Below are positions 11,911 through 23,669 of a stretch of DNA of 64,000 nucleotides, in pieces; position 1 is the stretch's first letter, and each line of letters begins with the position of its first letter. This DNA is from Linanthus parryae (lineage: Eukaryota > Streptophyta > Magnoliopsida > Ericales > Polemoniaceae): the NCBI GenBank assembly GCA_023055425.1, contig JALGPY010000001.1:30059001-30123000 (forward strand), given 5' to 3'. The position numbers and the translations under genes were made by a program. The notes under the pieces are model-generated. The model worked only from the letters and a program-made list of their open reading frames with translations, was not told the origin of the DNA and made no database searches.

Positions 11911-13255
11911 CGAAAGACCCACAACAATCGGATCACCAACCACCGATCACCCCGCCACACCCAGCACCGGTGTTTGCAACCTAGAATTGCAAACCCCATC
12001 CATCGGAATTAGAGACCCAGCCCCCGGTATAACACCCATCAGTCGACGACCACCGACCGGCTGCGGCCCGAGCCACTAGCTAGGTCGGCAGTCCTTGGTC
12101 ATGGCTTGCTTGGCGCGCAAGGAGGGGGGACGATCCTAAAGTTTCACCCTAGGGTTGTTTCCTTCCTTCATTCCTTCCTTCCTTCCCAAGTTTTCCTATT
12201 TCTATAGCCGGACACCAGTGTCCTACGTCGACTCATGATGTGATACCCAGATCAATTTCACTATCGCTACACCATTGGAGGCCCAAAAAATGCCGTCGGG
12301 GTACATCCTTCCGAATACCAGCTTGTTTTAGCCGCACAAGGTCACTCGGCTCATTTGGACCCGTTGGCTTCAACCCGGCTAGGCCTCCAAACCGTCTTCC
12401 TTTCGAATCCAACCCGACAATCGTCTCCAACTTGGCTCAAAGTGAGCCACAAGCTTCATTTGGGCTCATTTTTTAGCCGCGACTACAATTTATTGAGCCA
12501 AACGTTCTTACCTAGGGTTCTTTGCCCCCAACCCCCGAATTCGTTGATAACTGGATTCGGCCTTCAAAGTGATGTTTACAAGTTTTTTGACGGCAGTTTG
12601 ATCCTGGCAAACCATATGAATGAGGTACAAGCATTCTCCTGGGCCTATTCAATATTTTTCACACCTTCACCTTCAGGACAAGGTGCTTTTCAAACACGAC
12701 GAAGTCGATACGGGTAAACCGATCCAATGCACCGCGACATCAAGCATCTAACTTATCTGAATACTAATTAATTATAACTGGCTCATTTTCTTTAGCTACC
12801 ACAATGTCAGAGACATAAGTCAACTGTCTGCTCTGGTACAAATTGTGTTAAACTGATTGGAGTGTTCGAGGACGTCTTGCTCTTATGAGAAGGGGCACTT
12901 TCATAGACTCTCTTTCGCACCTAGTCCTATTTGGACTTCCCAAGCTTCATCCTGTGGAAATCAATAAATTCTAAGGGACAGTACTAACTGATATTCCAAA
13001 GATTGGGGGGGGGGGTTGAGTTACATGGGAACACAATTCAATTTTTCACAGTATCCATACTTTTCTTACAAATTATAATTTAACCCTCACAACTACTTTA
13101 CATTATTCCATTTTAAAGTAATCCACAATTTAATCCCCATTGCTTTACCTAACTTTGCTTAGTTTTAACTTTTAACCACATTCTAGCATATTCCTATATC
13201 CGCCCCTGTGTTGTAACATAACATGAATTTTCTTGGCATCGCTGCAGGGTTTATG
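11911..13255 (+). other. Unassigned spacer between elements B and C
   Basis: No gene or retroelement domain is recognised on either strand. A CTTC/CCTT-rich microsatellite lies at about 12157-12187 and an 11-base G run at 13005-13015. An open frame of 120 codons at 12355-12717 has no recognisable motif. The final bases, GCATCGCTGCAGG, resemble a splice acceptor but may only be the joint with the chromovirus fragment. Confidence 0.5.
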
Positions 13256-13404
13256 AAACGAGTATTGGACCACGGGCTATGGAGGAGGGTGTCTTGACAG
13301 ACCAGTCAGCTTCTGCAGGAGAGCAGACCGTTGAGCGAGCTAGGAGAAACGTGGTGCCGCCTACATATTTGCAGGATTATGTGCAAACCAATAAGATACG
13401 TTAG
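13256..13404 (+). pseudogene. Pol C-terminal tail of a chromovirus-like Ty3 element (fragment C')
   Basis: This matches 51499-51645 of element C, the tail after its chromodomain-like segment, and keeps the NVVPPTYLQDYVQ peptide before a TAG at 13402-13404. Homology starts abruptly near 13256, so the rest of this internal region is missing. It lies upstream of the LTR from which the more complete internal region of C continues (47318 onward), so C' and C flank one shared LTR. Confidence 0.7.
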
Positions 13405-13410
13405 TTAATT

Positions 13411-13453
13411 TGTTTACTTTATTTTTTAGTATTTTATTTTGACAATTGTGAAC
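13411..13453 (+). repeat. Chromovirus LTR, left piece (interrupted by element D)
   Basis: This aligns with the start of the other C LTR near 51653-51693 and continues after element D at 47063. The last five bases, TGAAC (13449-13453), are repeated at 47063-47067 and form D's target duplication. The LTR start is placed by alignment and is approximate. Confidence 0.65.
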
Positions 13454-14953
13454 AGATAATCTGAATCTCATGGACATTATAATATGAAATTATAGGAAGA
13501 GAGCTTAGCTCCTTGACGATGAAATCCAGAAACACAAGCATAAGAATTTGCTAAGTATCAAAGCTTCAAAGCTTTGAGTTACTGTAGCAGTTCTTATATG
13601 CTGAATTTGTCTAACTATTTTGTGCAGGTTTTTGGTTATGTTTTGATGATGATTAGCTTAGTTATGTAGTTATATTCAGTAATCTATATTCTAAGAAGTT
13701 CCCTGCAGGTTTTAGATTGGATTGGAAATCCAATACACATTCTGAAGAAGTTAGCAGGTAAACCTTCAAAGCTTTGAGATTTTTAAGTTACTCTTTACTG
13801 CTAAGTTCTTCTAATCATTTTTCTGTGTGCAGATAGATTCAGTCTTACTTGGATGTTCTTACTTGCTGATTATTGTCTATTATTGTGAATTCGATATTGA
13901 ATATTAGAAATATTCATGAGATTGAATATAATCGTTAACTCAGAAGTATCAGCAGACCCTCTAGCATGATTATCTCTTTATTTGATAGCTGCTGTTTCAA
14001 GCAGATCTCTTTGCTAGATTGTATTATTATTTGTTTGATCTTGTTTGCAAAGTATTTGCAGGTTTGTTGGAATTTCCAACGTCCATAAACAAATCGGCAA
14101 TGTACTCAAATTGAGCTGTTAACAGGAGCCTAACAGATAAGAGATATTTTCGGAATTCAGTTCCTGAAATCTCTCAAGTGGTTGCAGACTATAACAGCTA
14201 GCCAAGTTTGAATTACAGAGACTATATTTAGAGACACAGATGTCGTATTTTGGAGAGAGCAATAATATGGGAAGATCAAATTGATACAACTCTTCAAATC
14301 ATTCTGAGAATCAATTCAAGCAGGCTGAAGATCACTCAAATCCAGAAGAACTCTTCCAGGCTTCCAACAACTTATTCTTTCTGATTTCTTCTCTCTGTAC
14401 TCAATTGTATCATCTTTTATGTATTTCTAAACCTCACTAAACTTAGTAGTTTGGTTTTTTAAGTGAACAACAAGAGGTTCTTATTGTTTCAATAGGTTGT
14501 AGCCTGTAACTAGATAGGTTGGGAACCACAAGCTGTATAAGTGTAAGGCAGCTCACTTAGGCTTGAGATCTAGGTCTAAATATGGGTGATTAATAAGAAG
14601 TTATGTTTGAATCCTGGAGGGATTAGATCCCTCCGGAAGAGACTAGGTCCAATTGTGACTGAACTCTGTAAAATATATGTGTCCTTGCTTTTTACTTTTG
14701 CTGCTTTTACTTATAGTTTAAATTTGGAAGTCTCAAAGCTTTGAAGCTTTATAAGTCTCAAAGCTTTGAAGCCTCTATACTTTGTTGTTATATCTTTCAG
14801 CTTCTGAAATCTATTTCAAAGCTTTGAGATATCAACAACTTGCTTTACTAAAGTTTCAAAAACTTGAGTTTTGGAAAAATCTAGCATACTCTATTCAACG
14901 CCCCCCTTCTAGAGTATTACTTGACTTGTTTACACCGACATTAAACACTTTCA
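13454..14953 (+). repeat. 5' LTR of element D (1500 bp)
   Basis: It is collinear with 45559-47062, with many substitutions. Its first base is changed (AGATAA where the 3' copy has TGATAA), and it ends CACTTTCA. It carries several copies of the palindrome TCAAAGCTTTGA (13566, 13766, 14733, 14758, 14816). Confidence 0.9.
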
Positions 14954-14955
14954 AT

Positions 14956-14967
14956 TGGTATCAGAGC
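14956..14967 (+). promoter_or_regulatory. Primer binding site of element D (initiator Met tRNA)
   Basis: An exact TGGTATCAGAGC lies two bases after the 5' LTR end. This is the usual copia primer site. Confidence 0.93.
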
Positions 14968-15006
14968 ATTAGGTCACAGTTTAAAGATCTAACAATCTTG
15001 TGAGAA

Positions 15007-16785
15007 TGAGTTTTGTAAGTGCATAAGGATTCTCACAGGGAAGTGCATCTAATAGACCTCCATTATTCTGTGGTGAAAACTTTGTGCATTGGAAGGCATT
15101 GATGAAAATCTTTATCATAGATCAGGACATGGAACTATGGTCTATTATTGTTAATGGGCCAAACCTATTCTACCCACTGTGGATGGTGTTAGAACTGTCA
15201 AACGTGATGAAGATCTCTCTGTTACTCAACTGGAAAAGGTATCAAAAATTAAAAAACTTTGAACTTATTGTATTGTTCTCTTAGTGCAGATGAGTTCAAC
15301 AGGATATCTAACTGCAAGAATGCAAAGGAGATCTGAGATAATTTGACTGTTACCTATGAATGAACTAGCCAATTCAAGCAGACAAAGATTAGGATCCTTT
15401 TGAGGCACAATGAACTGTTTAAGATGAACTCTGATGAGTCCATCAGAGATATGTTCAAAAGGTTTATAGATATTGTGAACAACTTGAAATATTTGGGAAA
15501 AGTATTCTCAAATGAAGAAAAAGTCAGAAAGATTCTCGGAAGCTTGCCTAAAGCCAAATGAGAGCCCAAAACTACAGCTATTGAATAAGCTCATGACTTA
15601 AGCATTCTGGAACTGGATGATCTGCAAGGGAAGTTGCTCACTCATGAGATCTCTATGAAGGAGGTTGATGGTGAACCGAGTGACAACATAAAGAATCTGG
15701 CACTCAAGGAAAAAGACAATGGAAAATCTCAAAGCCTTGAACCAAAAGAAGATGATAAGGAGGAGGAAGCCTTAGCCTTGATTTCCAAAGCCTTGACCAG
15801 AATTCTCAAGAAAAAGAGGAACTCTGGAAACAAGGATTACAACAAAGAAAAGTTCAGATCCTCAACTAGCAAGGATCAGAAAAGTAAGTCTTCTTCACAA
15901 TCATATAAACCTAAAGTTATGAACTGCTATGAATGTGGAGATGCAGATCACTTGGTGAGAGACTGTCCTCAAAAGAAAAAGAACATGCAATTATCAAAGA
16001 AAGAGAATGACAACATAAGGAAGAAAGAAATGGTGGCTTCATGGAGTGATTCAGACTCTTCAAACTTAGACTCTGATGAGGAGCAAGTCAATCTCTGTTT
16101 GATGGCTGGATATCAAGAGAACCATTCCACAGAGAAACCAATTGATGACATGGTAAAATATCTCTTATCTAGTCCTTATGATGTGCTACCTAATATCCTA
16201 AAGACTATGTTTTTACATGAGAAGAGTTACAGGAATGAGGTTGACTCTTTAAAAATGAAAGTTCATGAGCAGGCAAAAGAAAACTTAGTTTTGGTTTTTC
16301 AAAATAAATGTCTTGAAGCTACTAAGTTAAAAATTGATAGTGACTTCAAAGCCTTGGACAGTAGATTCAAAGCATTGAAATCACAAGTCAAGGAAGTAGT
16401 TGATCAAAATACTGTTTTAACTGATAAGTTTGTTGATCTAAAAAATCATTCTGATGATTTAGAACAACAAAACACTACTTTGACTAGTAGGCTTCGAGAA
16501 TCCAAGAAAATTCTTTCAACTTTTGTTGGCTCAGAAAAGAAGTTAAGTCTCATGCTTGGAGGAAGTCTGCAATCTATTCACAAGAGTGGAATTGGATATA
16601 ATCCAAAATTTCCAAGAAAAGGCCAAACCACATTTGTGAAAGCAGGAAGCAGACACTCACCAAGGTGTCATTATTGCTGTAAAATTGGACATGTGGAAGT
16701 AACTTGCCCCTTTAGAAGGACAGAATCTCACATAATGAGGAACACCTATCCTTATCATCTTGAAGGACAAGTGAAAAAGATTTGA
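15007..16785 (+). pseudogene. gag: gag of element D (Sirevirus type)
   Basis: Encodes the particle protein. The N-terminal part (about 15007-15633) holds a copia-type Gag core with RPPLFCGENFVHWKALM, but stops and frameshifts break it. The C-terminal part is open from 15634 to 16785 (383 codons). It has a Lys-rich segment, a CCHC knuckle CYECGDADHLVRDC (about 15925-15970), a long helical and coiled-coil-like stretch (about 16200-16540), and a second knuckle-like motif CHYCCKIGHVEVTC (about 16666-16710). Two knuckles separated by a coiled coil is the Sirevirus pattern. Palindrome copies at 15729 and elsewhere encode the recurring QSLE peptide. Confidence 0.85.
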
Positions 16786-16862
16786 GTTCCAAAAGGAGTT
16801 AGACCACCTAATATGGTTGACTCTTAGTATGAATCCAAATTCTACACTTGGCCTAATAGCCT

Positions 16863-19014
16863 GTTAAGGCATTGATTGATTTTTGCAGGATGTCTCCAAA
16901 GCTTTGAAAGACCATAAATGGATATTGGATAGTGGATGTTCCAGGCCTATGAGTGGGAAGAAATATTTATTCTCATAAATGAAAGAACAATCAGATGGAA
17001 CAATCACACTTGGTGACAAAGCAAAGTGAAACACAATAGGTATTGGAAGTGTTGGTAACAATTCTGCATATTCAATTTCTGATGTTTATTTAGTTGATGG
17101 TCTTAAGTATAATTTATTGAGTATTTCTCAGCTTTGTGACAAAGGTAATAAAGTTGTCTTTGACAATGAGAAATGTGTGGTGCAAGATGAGAAATCAGGC
17201 AATTGCATTCTCACTGCTCCTAGGTCACATAATGTTTATGCACTGTGTATTGACAAAGTTGCAGGTGATAGTCTGAAATGTCTCAAAGCTTTGAAGGATG
17301 ACCCAACATTATGGCACAGAAAGCTTGGTCATCTAAGCATGCATTCCTTGAACAAACTCATCTCAAAAGATCTGGTGAGGGAATTACCAATCCTTAAATT
17401 CAAAGATAATGAGTGTTGTAGAGCATGCATTCAAGGTAAGCAAACCAAAAGCTCATTCAAGCCAAAAAAAATTGTAAGTACCTCCAGACCCTTAGAAATG
17501 TTGCATATGGACTTGTGTGGTCCTATGAGAGTTCAAACGCCCAGAGGTAAGAGATATATGCTTGTTGTAGTTGATGATTACTCTAGATATACTTGGGTTA
17601 AGTTTATTAGAGAAAAGTCTGAAGCATTGTCTGAATTTTCTAAACTTTGCAAAGAGCTTCAAATTTGAAAAATTTACCTGTTGCATCTATTAGAAGTGAT
17701 CATGGTAGGGAATTTGATCAACTTGATTTTGATTTATTATGTGCAAAGTATGGCATATCACACAACTTTTCTGCACCTAGAACTCCTCAGCAAAATGGTG
17801 TAGTTGAGAGGAAAAATAGGACTCTTGAAGACATGTCTAGAACCATGTTACTTGAAAGTAATTTGCCAAAGTCTTTGTCGGCAGAAGCTGTTAATACTGC
17901 CAATTATGTGCTCAATAGATGTTTGATCAGGCCAATTTTGAAGAAAACCCCTGAACTGTTTAAAGGCAGGAAGCCTAGTGTTGCTTATTTTAAGCATTTT
18001 GGCTGTACTTGTTTTGTGCATAACAATGGCAAAGATAATCTTGGTAAGTTTGATGCTAGAAGTGTGTGTTTCTTGGTTATTCTCAAACCATCAAAGCTTA
18101 CAGAGTTTACAATAAGAGTTCTAAAGTTATAGAGGAGAGTATTCATGTTGTTTTTGATGAAAGTATTGATGATTCTCTGAGTGAAAGTTTTGCAGATCTT
18201 AGTTTGAATCAATATGAGGCTGATGAAGACCTTGAAAAAATCAGCAAGAGCAAATCTAAGCATCAAAAACTTTCAGAAGAATCTCAAGGCCTTGAACCCC
18301 CTGCTGAGCCAAAATCTCAAAGCCTTGAGACAGAGATCGAAAAAAAATATGATGCTCCTTTTACTGTATCAAGAACTCAAAGCCTTGAAGGTCCATACAC
18401 TTGGACACCCAGAAAGAAGTTCAAATATCTCTCAGATCATCCTGCTGAGAATATTATATCAGATCCAACAACTGGAACTCAGACAAGAGGTCAATTGAGA
18501 AATCTATGTGCATTCAGTTCTTTTGTATCACTCATTAAGCCTGAAAATGCAAATGAAGAACTAGAGGATGCATATTGGATCATTGCAATGCAGAATGAGC
18601 TGAATGAGTTTGAAAGGAACAAGTTATGGAATTTGGTTCCTAGACCAAAAGATCAATCTGTGATTGGAACAAGATGGGTCTTCAGAAATAAGCTTGATGA
18701 AAAAGGTAAGCTTATGAGAAACAAAGCAAGACTGGTTGCACTGGGATACAATCAAGAGGAAGGTATTGATTATGAGGAAACATTTGCCCCTGTTGTAAGG
18801 TTAGAAGCTATCAGAATACTTCTTGCATTTGCATCACATAATCATATAAAACATTTTTAAATGGATGTTAAATGTGCTTTTTTGAATGGTTATCTACAAG
18901 AAGAAGTATATGTTGCTCAACCACCAGGTTTTGAAAATGACATCTTTCCTGATCATGTTTACAAACTGAACAAAGCCTTCTATGGTCTTAAACAAGCTCA
19001 AACGGCTTGGTATG
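16863..19014 (+). pseudogene. pol: pol of element D, first part: protease, integrase, N-terminal reverse transcriptase
   Basis: The protease has WILDSGCSRPMSG near 16919-16957, with stops soon after (TAA near 16976, TGA near 17028). Integrase is open from 17117 to 17668, with the HRKLGHLSMHSLNKL zinc region and MDLCGPMRV; after a frameshift it continues from about 17670 with RSDHGREFD and NGVVERKNRTL, so the D,D,E residues are present across two frames. After another shift near 18066, a linker rich in QSLE peptides and the RT start ([39 protein letters not shown]) are open to 18860, where a TAA precedes [11 protein letters not shown]. The sequence stops at AWY, where E inserted. Confidence 0.88.
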
Positions 19015-19590
19015 TATAGATAGTGCTTTCCAGATAGACAGATCACAGCCACGTGGAGATCATCTAGCACACCTAGCTGTGCTTCACATACACTGTATCA
19101 CTACCCACGCTGATCCACGTGGGGGCTGCGAGACAGGGCCCTCGCACACCACAACACGGGACTTGTAGGGACTTAGTGGTTTGGAGGCTAGAGTAAGTGC
19201 TGTCGAAGTCTTCTTTGAGAGATTTATGGCACGGGTTCCATAAACCCGGTCAACCTCATAATGGTTCCGGTATACGCGGACGAAGTGCGTAACGGTCCCT
19301 ATATATGCGGACGAACGTGCCGTTGTGGTTAAGGTAATTAAGCTGTCATTAATGGGAGCATTAACCCACTACAACGGTCATATTCTCCACTATATATATG
19401 ATCGTTAACCCTTCCTTACACAACACGAATCACCTGAGTTACGCGAAAGTCCTGCAAAACTCTGTCTCTCTCTCATACAGCTACTATTTTCTTACTCTCT
19501 CCCTACTCACAACCCTATTTCTCCTGTGTTTCTCTTATCCCCTGTTCTTGGTGTACGTTGAATATTCCTCAAAGGATTCTCCCGTACACA
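19015..19590 (+). repeat. 5' LTR of element E (576 bp)
   Basis: It starts TATAGATAGTGC, where the 3' LTR has TGTAGATAGTGC, so the terminal TG is mutated. It ends CTCCCGTACACA. It is about 50 bp shorter than the 3' LTR because a CG-rich inverted repeat (present at 41401-41434) is absent near 19200. A TATA-like CTATATATATG lies near 19390. Confidence 0.92.
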
Positions 19591-19593
19591 TTT

Positions 19594-19612
19594 GCTGAAC
19601 CCGAAGTGAAAC
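19594..19612 (+). promoter_or_regulatory. Primer binding site of element E
   Basis: GCTGAACCCGAAGTGAAAC lies three bases inside the 5' LTR and is homologous to A's TGGTGAACCCGACGTGAAC. The leading TGG is mutated to GCT. The cognate tRNA was not assigned. Confidence 0.65.
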
Positions 19613-19630
19613 TTACCATTGCAAGCAGTC

Positions 19631-22203
19631 ATGTCTCACGATGAGGATGTCAGCAACAGATCTCCCTCCACCGAGACGACTTCATGGGAGGAGACACGCA
19701 ACCGGCAGTACTCTGACCTTGGAAACATTGAATGGCACTCTCCAGAGCCAGGAAACAGCTCTTCAGGCTCAATCCGCACAAATGGCTCAAATAATGGCCA
19801 TTTTGGGAATTCTTGCCCCGAATTCGGCACCGAGAGCTGCTGTCTCTCAAGGAGCTGGAGCCCTTGCCCTTCAGGGAACAGAGGTAACACCTATAACGCC
19901 AAACCCTAATTTGCAAAATCCACCAGCAATGGTCCAGCCACCTTCTATTTAGGGAAAAACAGTCCAAACACCGTCCCTTGTTACACCTATTCCCCAACCT
20001 CCAGCTATTCCTTCCAACATTTCTTCGCAATATCCCTTGCCTTCTCCACCAGTAACCATGAGCAATGTGGCTTACACCCCTAACCCAACTGCTGTATAAA
20101 TGTGTATCTGCCGGCTGCAACCCTTCCTCCTGCTGTGGGAGGGAATGCACCAGCAAGCATGACGGCTTTAGAGCGGCACATAGAGACCTTCCTGGCCAAC
20201 CAGCCTTTTGCGGATACCATCATTCCGAAGGTTGACAATGCCCCTTCTATCCCGTGGGAGATTTATTTGATGCCCAAAACCGCAGGGTATAAGGCCCCTA
20301 AGTGGGACAAATTTGATGATGTCAATGGGAATGCCCAAGAGCATGTTATGCGCTTTATTGATGTAATGGGGCCATACGGGGTTGACCCAATCTGTTGTTG
20401 CGTGATTTCCCGAAGTCTTTGGGGAATGTGGCTTACAAATGGTACAGAACGCTGGAGGCTGGATCTGTCAGGACGTGGTATGACATGGTTCAGAAGTTTT
20501 ACACCAAATTCTTCCAGGTAGAGGAGAAGGTTACGATGATACATCTTTCGCGTATGTATTAGTAGCGTGATGAGGATGGTGTCACCTTCATCAAAAAGTT
20601 TAGAGCCAAATCGTTGGAATGCTGCAGGCTGGTTGAGATATGCCTACAAGGCATGCGAGACGAATACAAGGGTATGTTAATTAACCTGCAAACTCCTACT
20701 TTTTCGAAGTTTATTGAATGTGCCAATAAAATAGAGCCTATAGTCGAGAGGCAAAAGAAGAAGCATGCCCCTGAGCGATCCCCTGGGGGACCCACTTTCA
20801 AGATCGCGAGGTTTAGCTACAAGAGGGGGCGCGAAGCTGAGGTCAATACAGTTTCGCCACACAAGCAACCCAGGGTTTCGATTTCGGACGCGCCGCCTTT
20901 TCCATGTTCTTTGGAGGAAGTGATTGACCTCTGCAAACAGTGGCGCAAGGATGGGGTCCTACCTCCGCTCGAAAGAACACCCTCCAGGGAGATGGTGAGG
21001 GATCCGAAGTGGTGTGAGTGCCATAGAAAGGTTATGCACCCCACGGCTGATTGCAAAGAAGCTCAGGCACCTTGTGAGCCAGAAAATGAAAGAAGGGGAG
21101 CTGATTGTCAGCGACCAGAGGCAGGATGTGCGCAATAATCCGCTGCCGGCCCATGCAGGGCAGGAGACGAAGGACAAAGAAGTAGCCATGATCGCGATCA
21201 TGGACCTCGAAGAGATTGCGGAATACGGTCTGCCCGTCATTGCTGAAGTCCATGACGAGGAAGATTACAGAATGGACACTGAAGACTCGCGTGCTGACAG
21301 GATGAAGGGGTCGCACGGTTTCAGAAGATTCTTAGATGATATGAAATTTTTGGAGTAGTGCCAGAAAGAAATTACAAAGGCAATCCTCAGGGTAGCAAAG
21401 GACTTCGAAGAGGACATTTTCGTATCCAATGGGAAAGTTGTTAGAGCCTCTCGCTCCATAGAGAAGATAATGACTTTCTCTGAAAGCGACAAGAAGACGG
21501 ATTCAAGCCATCAGAAGCCCTTGTATGTAACAACAGTGATTAACGAATTTGAGTTCAAAAGGGCGTTCGTTGATGGAGGAGCAGCTGTTAATGTGTTTCG
21601 CTCAACACTCTGAAGTTGGCAGGGGTCCCTGAGAAGAAGATCGTCAGACGCCCATCATCGCTGATGGGATTCGGAAGTGACTCCAGGATGACGATGGGGT
21701 GGATTCGCCTTGGTATCCGGATAGGAAATATCAAGTGTTCCGCCAAGTTCTACGTCATTTATGCGAATACTAAGTATCACATGATCATAGGGCGAGCCTG
21801 GATTCATCGCTTTGACGCGGTTCCATCAACAACTCACCAAGTGATGAAGGCCATCTGGAATGGCAGGGTAGTCGAGATGCCAGCTTCGGTGAACCCCTTT
21901 AATCTGAATGAAGCGCATCTCACTGAAGCAGTGTGTTTGACCGAAATGGCGGATGAGCAGACGCCGGGACCATTCAATCCGACTCCTCTTCCTTGATGGG
22001 AAGACATCAAGGATCAGTCACCAGCGGGAGTGATGGTGACGAGAGAGGATACTAAGGAAAAGGTGCCTGCATGCGATGAGGCTTCACATATCGCATGCCA
22101 AAGGAAGAATGTGTACACTTTGAAGAGGGTGGTAAAGCATGACCATAAGGGCAAGGAGGTAGAAAGCTTCTACTCCAATGGAAATAAATGCTACCGCATA
22201 TGA
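19631..22203 (+). pseudogene. gag-pro: gag-protease of element E, with upstream ORF
   Basis: Homologous to A's gag-protease but in worse repair. The upstream frame begins at 19631 (MSHDEDVSNRSPSTE), is frameshifted, and ends PSI then TAG at about 19950-19952. Gag follows in pieces: 20102-20521 with TIIPKVDNAPSIPWEIYLMP, then 20614-21138 with the C-terminal Gag part and the knuckle-like CHRKVMHPTADC. The region 21014-21358 ends at a TAG. Protease is open at 21616-21996, with its active-site block FVDGGAAVNV just upstream at about 21565-21597. The last residues CYRI and a TGA at 22201-22203 match A exactly. F is inserted 20 bases later. Confidence 0.87.
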
Positions 22204-22222
22204 AGGTGTGCGGGGGTACCCC

Positions 22223-23656
22223 TGTTGGAATAGATGCCCTAGAGGCAATCTAGTTTAGTATGAATTTGTAATTGGCTAGAAAATTCATTTATTATTTATT
22301 GGATATTTAATATAATGAAGTCCTTAAATTTACAATCGTGTTGTTTATCTTAAATATCCCTAGTCAAGTATAATGATTAAATAGGACAATCATCTATAGA
22401 CTAGTATGGGGTTGGATTGCTATGGAGATATCACGATCCAACACATAGGTGTGCATTACGGAATGTTGCACTGGATTGACCCATTACCGAGAAGGCTACA
22501 TACACGTTATGTTGAGTCACAAGTGCTTCTCGGGTACAATGGTATTGTCATCCTTAGACTTGAAGTCACTAGATATTCTAGTTGTGGATCATTGTGATCT
22601 TGGTAGCGTTAAACGCTACACCGTAACTGGGTAGTTATAAAGGCGTGTACTGGATACAATGAGAAGCAAGCTTAGAGATCGTAGTGGACGTAGAGAGGAT
22701 TTGCCCCTCCCACATAACGGGAGCAAATATCCAAGGCCACTCGAAGGATAGTGCTTATAGAATGTCTGGCCAGACTCAAATAAATCAATATATGGGATAT
22801 TGATGTTATTTGCACGAATAAGGCTATTCCATGGATCGAGAAACTAGGGATTGGATATACGAGTGTGACTTGTATGTCTCGTGTCCAATCCGGATATGGA
22901 GGCAAAGGGATGAGACAATTACTTGTACAAGGTTGTCTAGAAGACTATTCTATTAGTTGGCTAGAATGGATGTTTTGCTAGAAACCGCTCCATATTAGCA
23001 AATAGTTGCTACCAACTAGATAGAACCTATGGGGTCACACGCTATATAGAGTTGTACTAGATTTGGGAATTAATTAATCGGATTAATTAATTAGAAGGAT
23101 CACTTTGCAAACCCTTGCAAACTTAGTAGGGACTAATTTGCAAGGAAGGGACTAAATTGAATTCTAGTAGGACTAGAATAAGTCCTTTAGGTAGTTAACA
23201 AGGAGTTGTTGGACTATATAAAGGACCCTCCTTCCTTCCTTCCCTACAACAACTTATGCTCTAAAGAGAACATAACAAGAGTAGGAGAGAACAAAGGAGA
23301 GAGAGAGCAAGCAACAAGAGGGACGCCGCCTCCTTGCCGCCGCCCACTCGTCCCCGACGCCACAAGAGGGCCGAGCCCCCTTTTGTGCCTCGTTTTGCGT
23401 GATTCCTTCACCCTCCTTTCATTCCGGGCTAGCACCAAGGAGATTGGAGATCTAGGAACAACTCTAGGCGTGGATCAACTATAGAGAACGTGACACTATT
23501 CGCGTTTGAAGTCATCAAGGAGAACCCAAAGGTGTGTTTATGATTTCTTACCTTTACTATCGTTATGCATCTAGACTTGTGATCCTTGGAGGGTTTTGCA
23601 TGGTTGTTTGTTTGATTATGCTTCCGTTTGCGCGATCCATGAATCAAAACCCTACA
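22223..23656 (+). repeat. 5' LTR of element F (1434 bp)
   Basis: It begins TGTTGGAATAGATGCCCTAG and ends AAAACCCTACA. The start is like that of Angela-family LTRs. It carries a TATA box near 23213 and a downstream GA-rich then GC-rich segment. Confidence 0.96.
23213..23222 (+). promoter_or_regulatory. TATA box in 5' LTR of element F
   Basis: CTATATAAAG lies in U3/R context about 440 bp before the LTR end, followed by CCTTCC repeats. The 3' LTR has the same motif near 30306-30315. Confidence 0.65.
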
Positions 23657-23657
23657 G

Positions 23658-23669
23658 TGGTATCCGAGC
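23658..23669 (+). promoter_or_regulatory. Primer binding site of element F (initiator Met tRNA type)
   Basis: TGGTATCCGAGC differs from the usual site TGGTATCAGAGC at one position and starts one base after the LTR end. Confidence 0.87.

Noticed and set aside
12355..12717. A 120-codon plus-strand open frame as a gene
   Set aside because: No recognisable motif, no start context or introns, and low-complexity composition.
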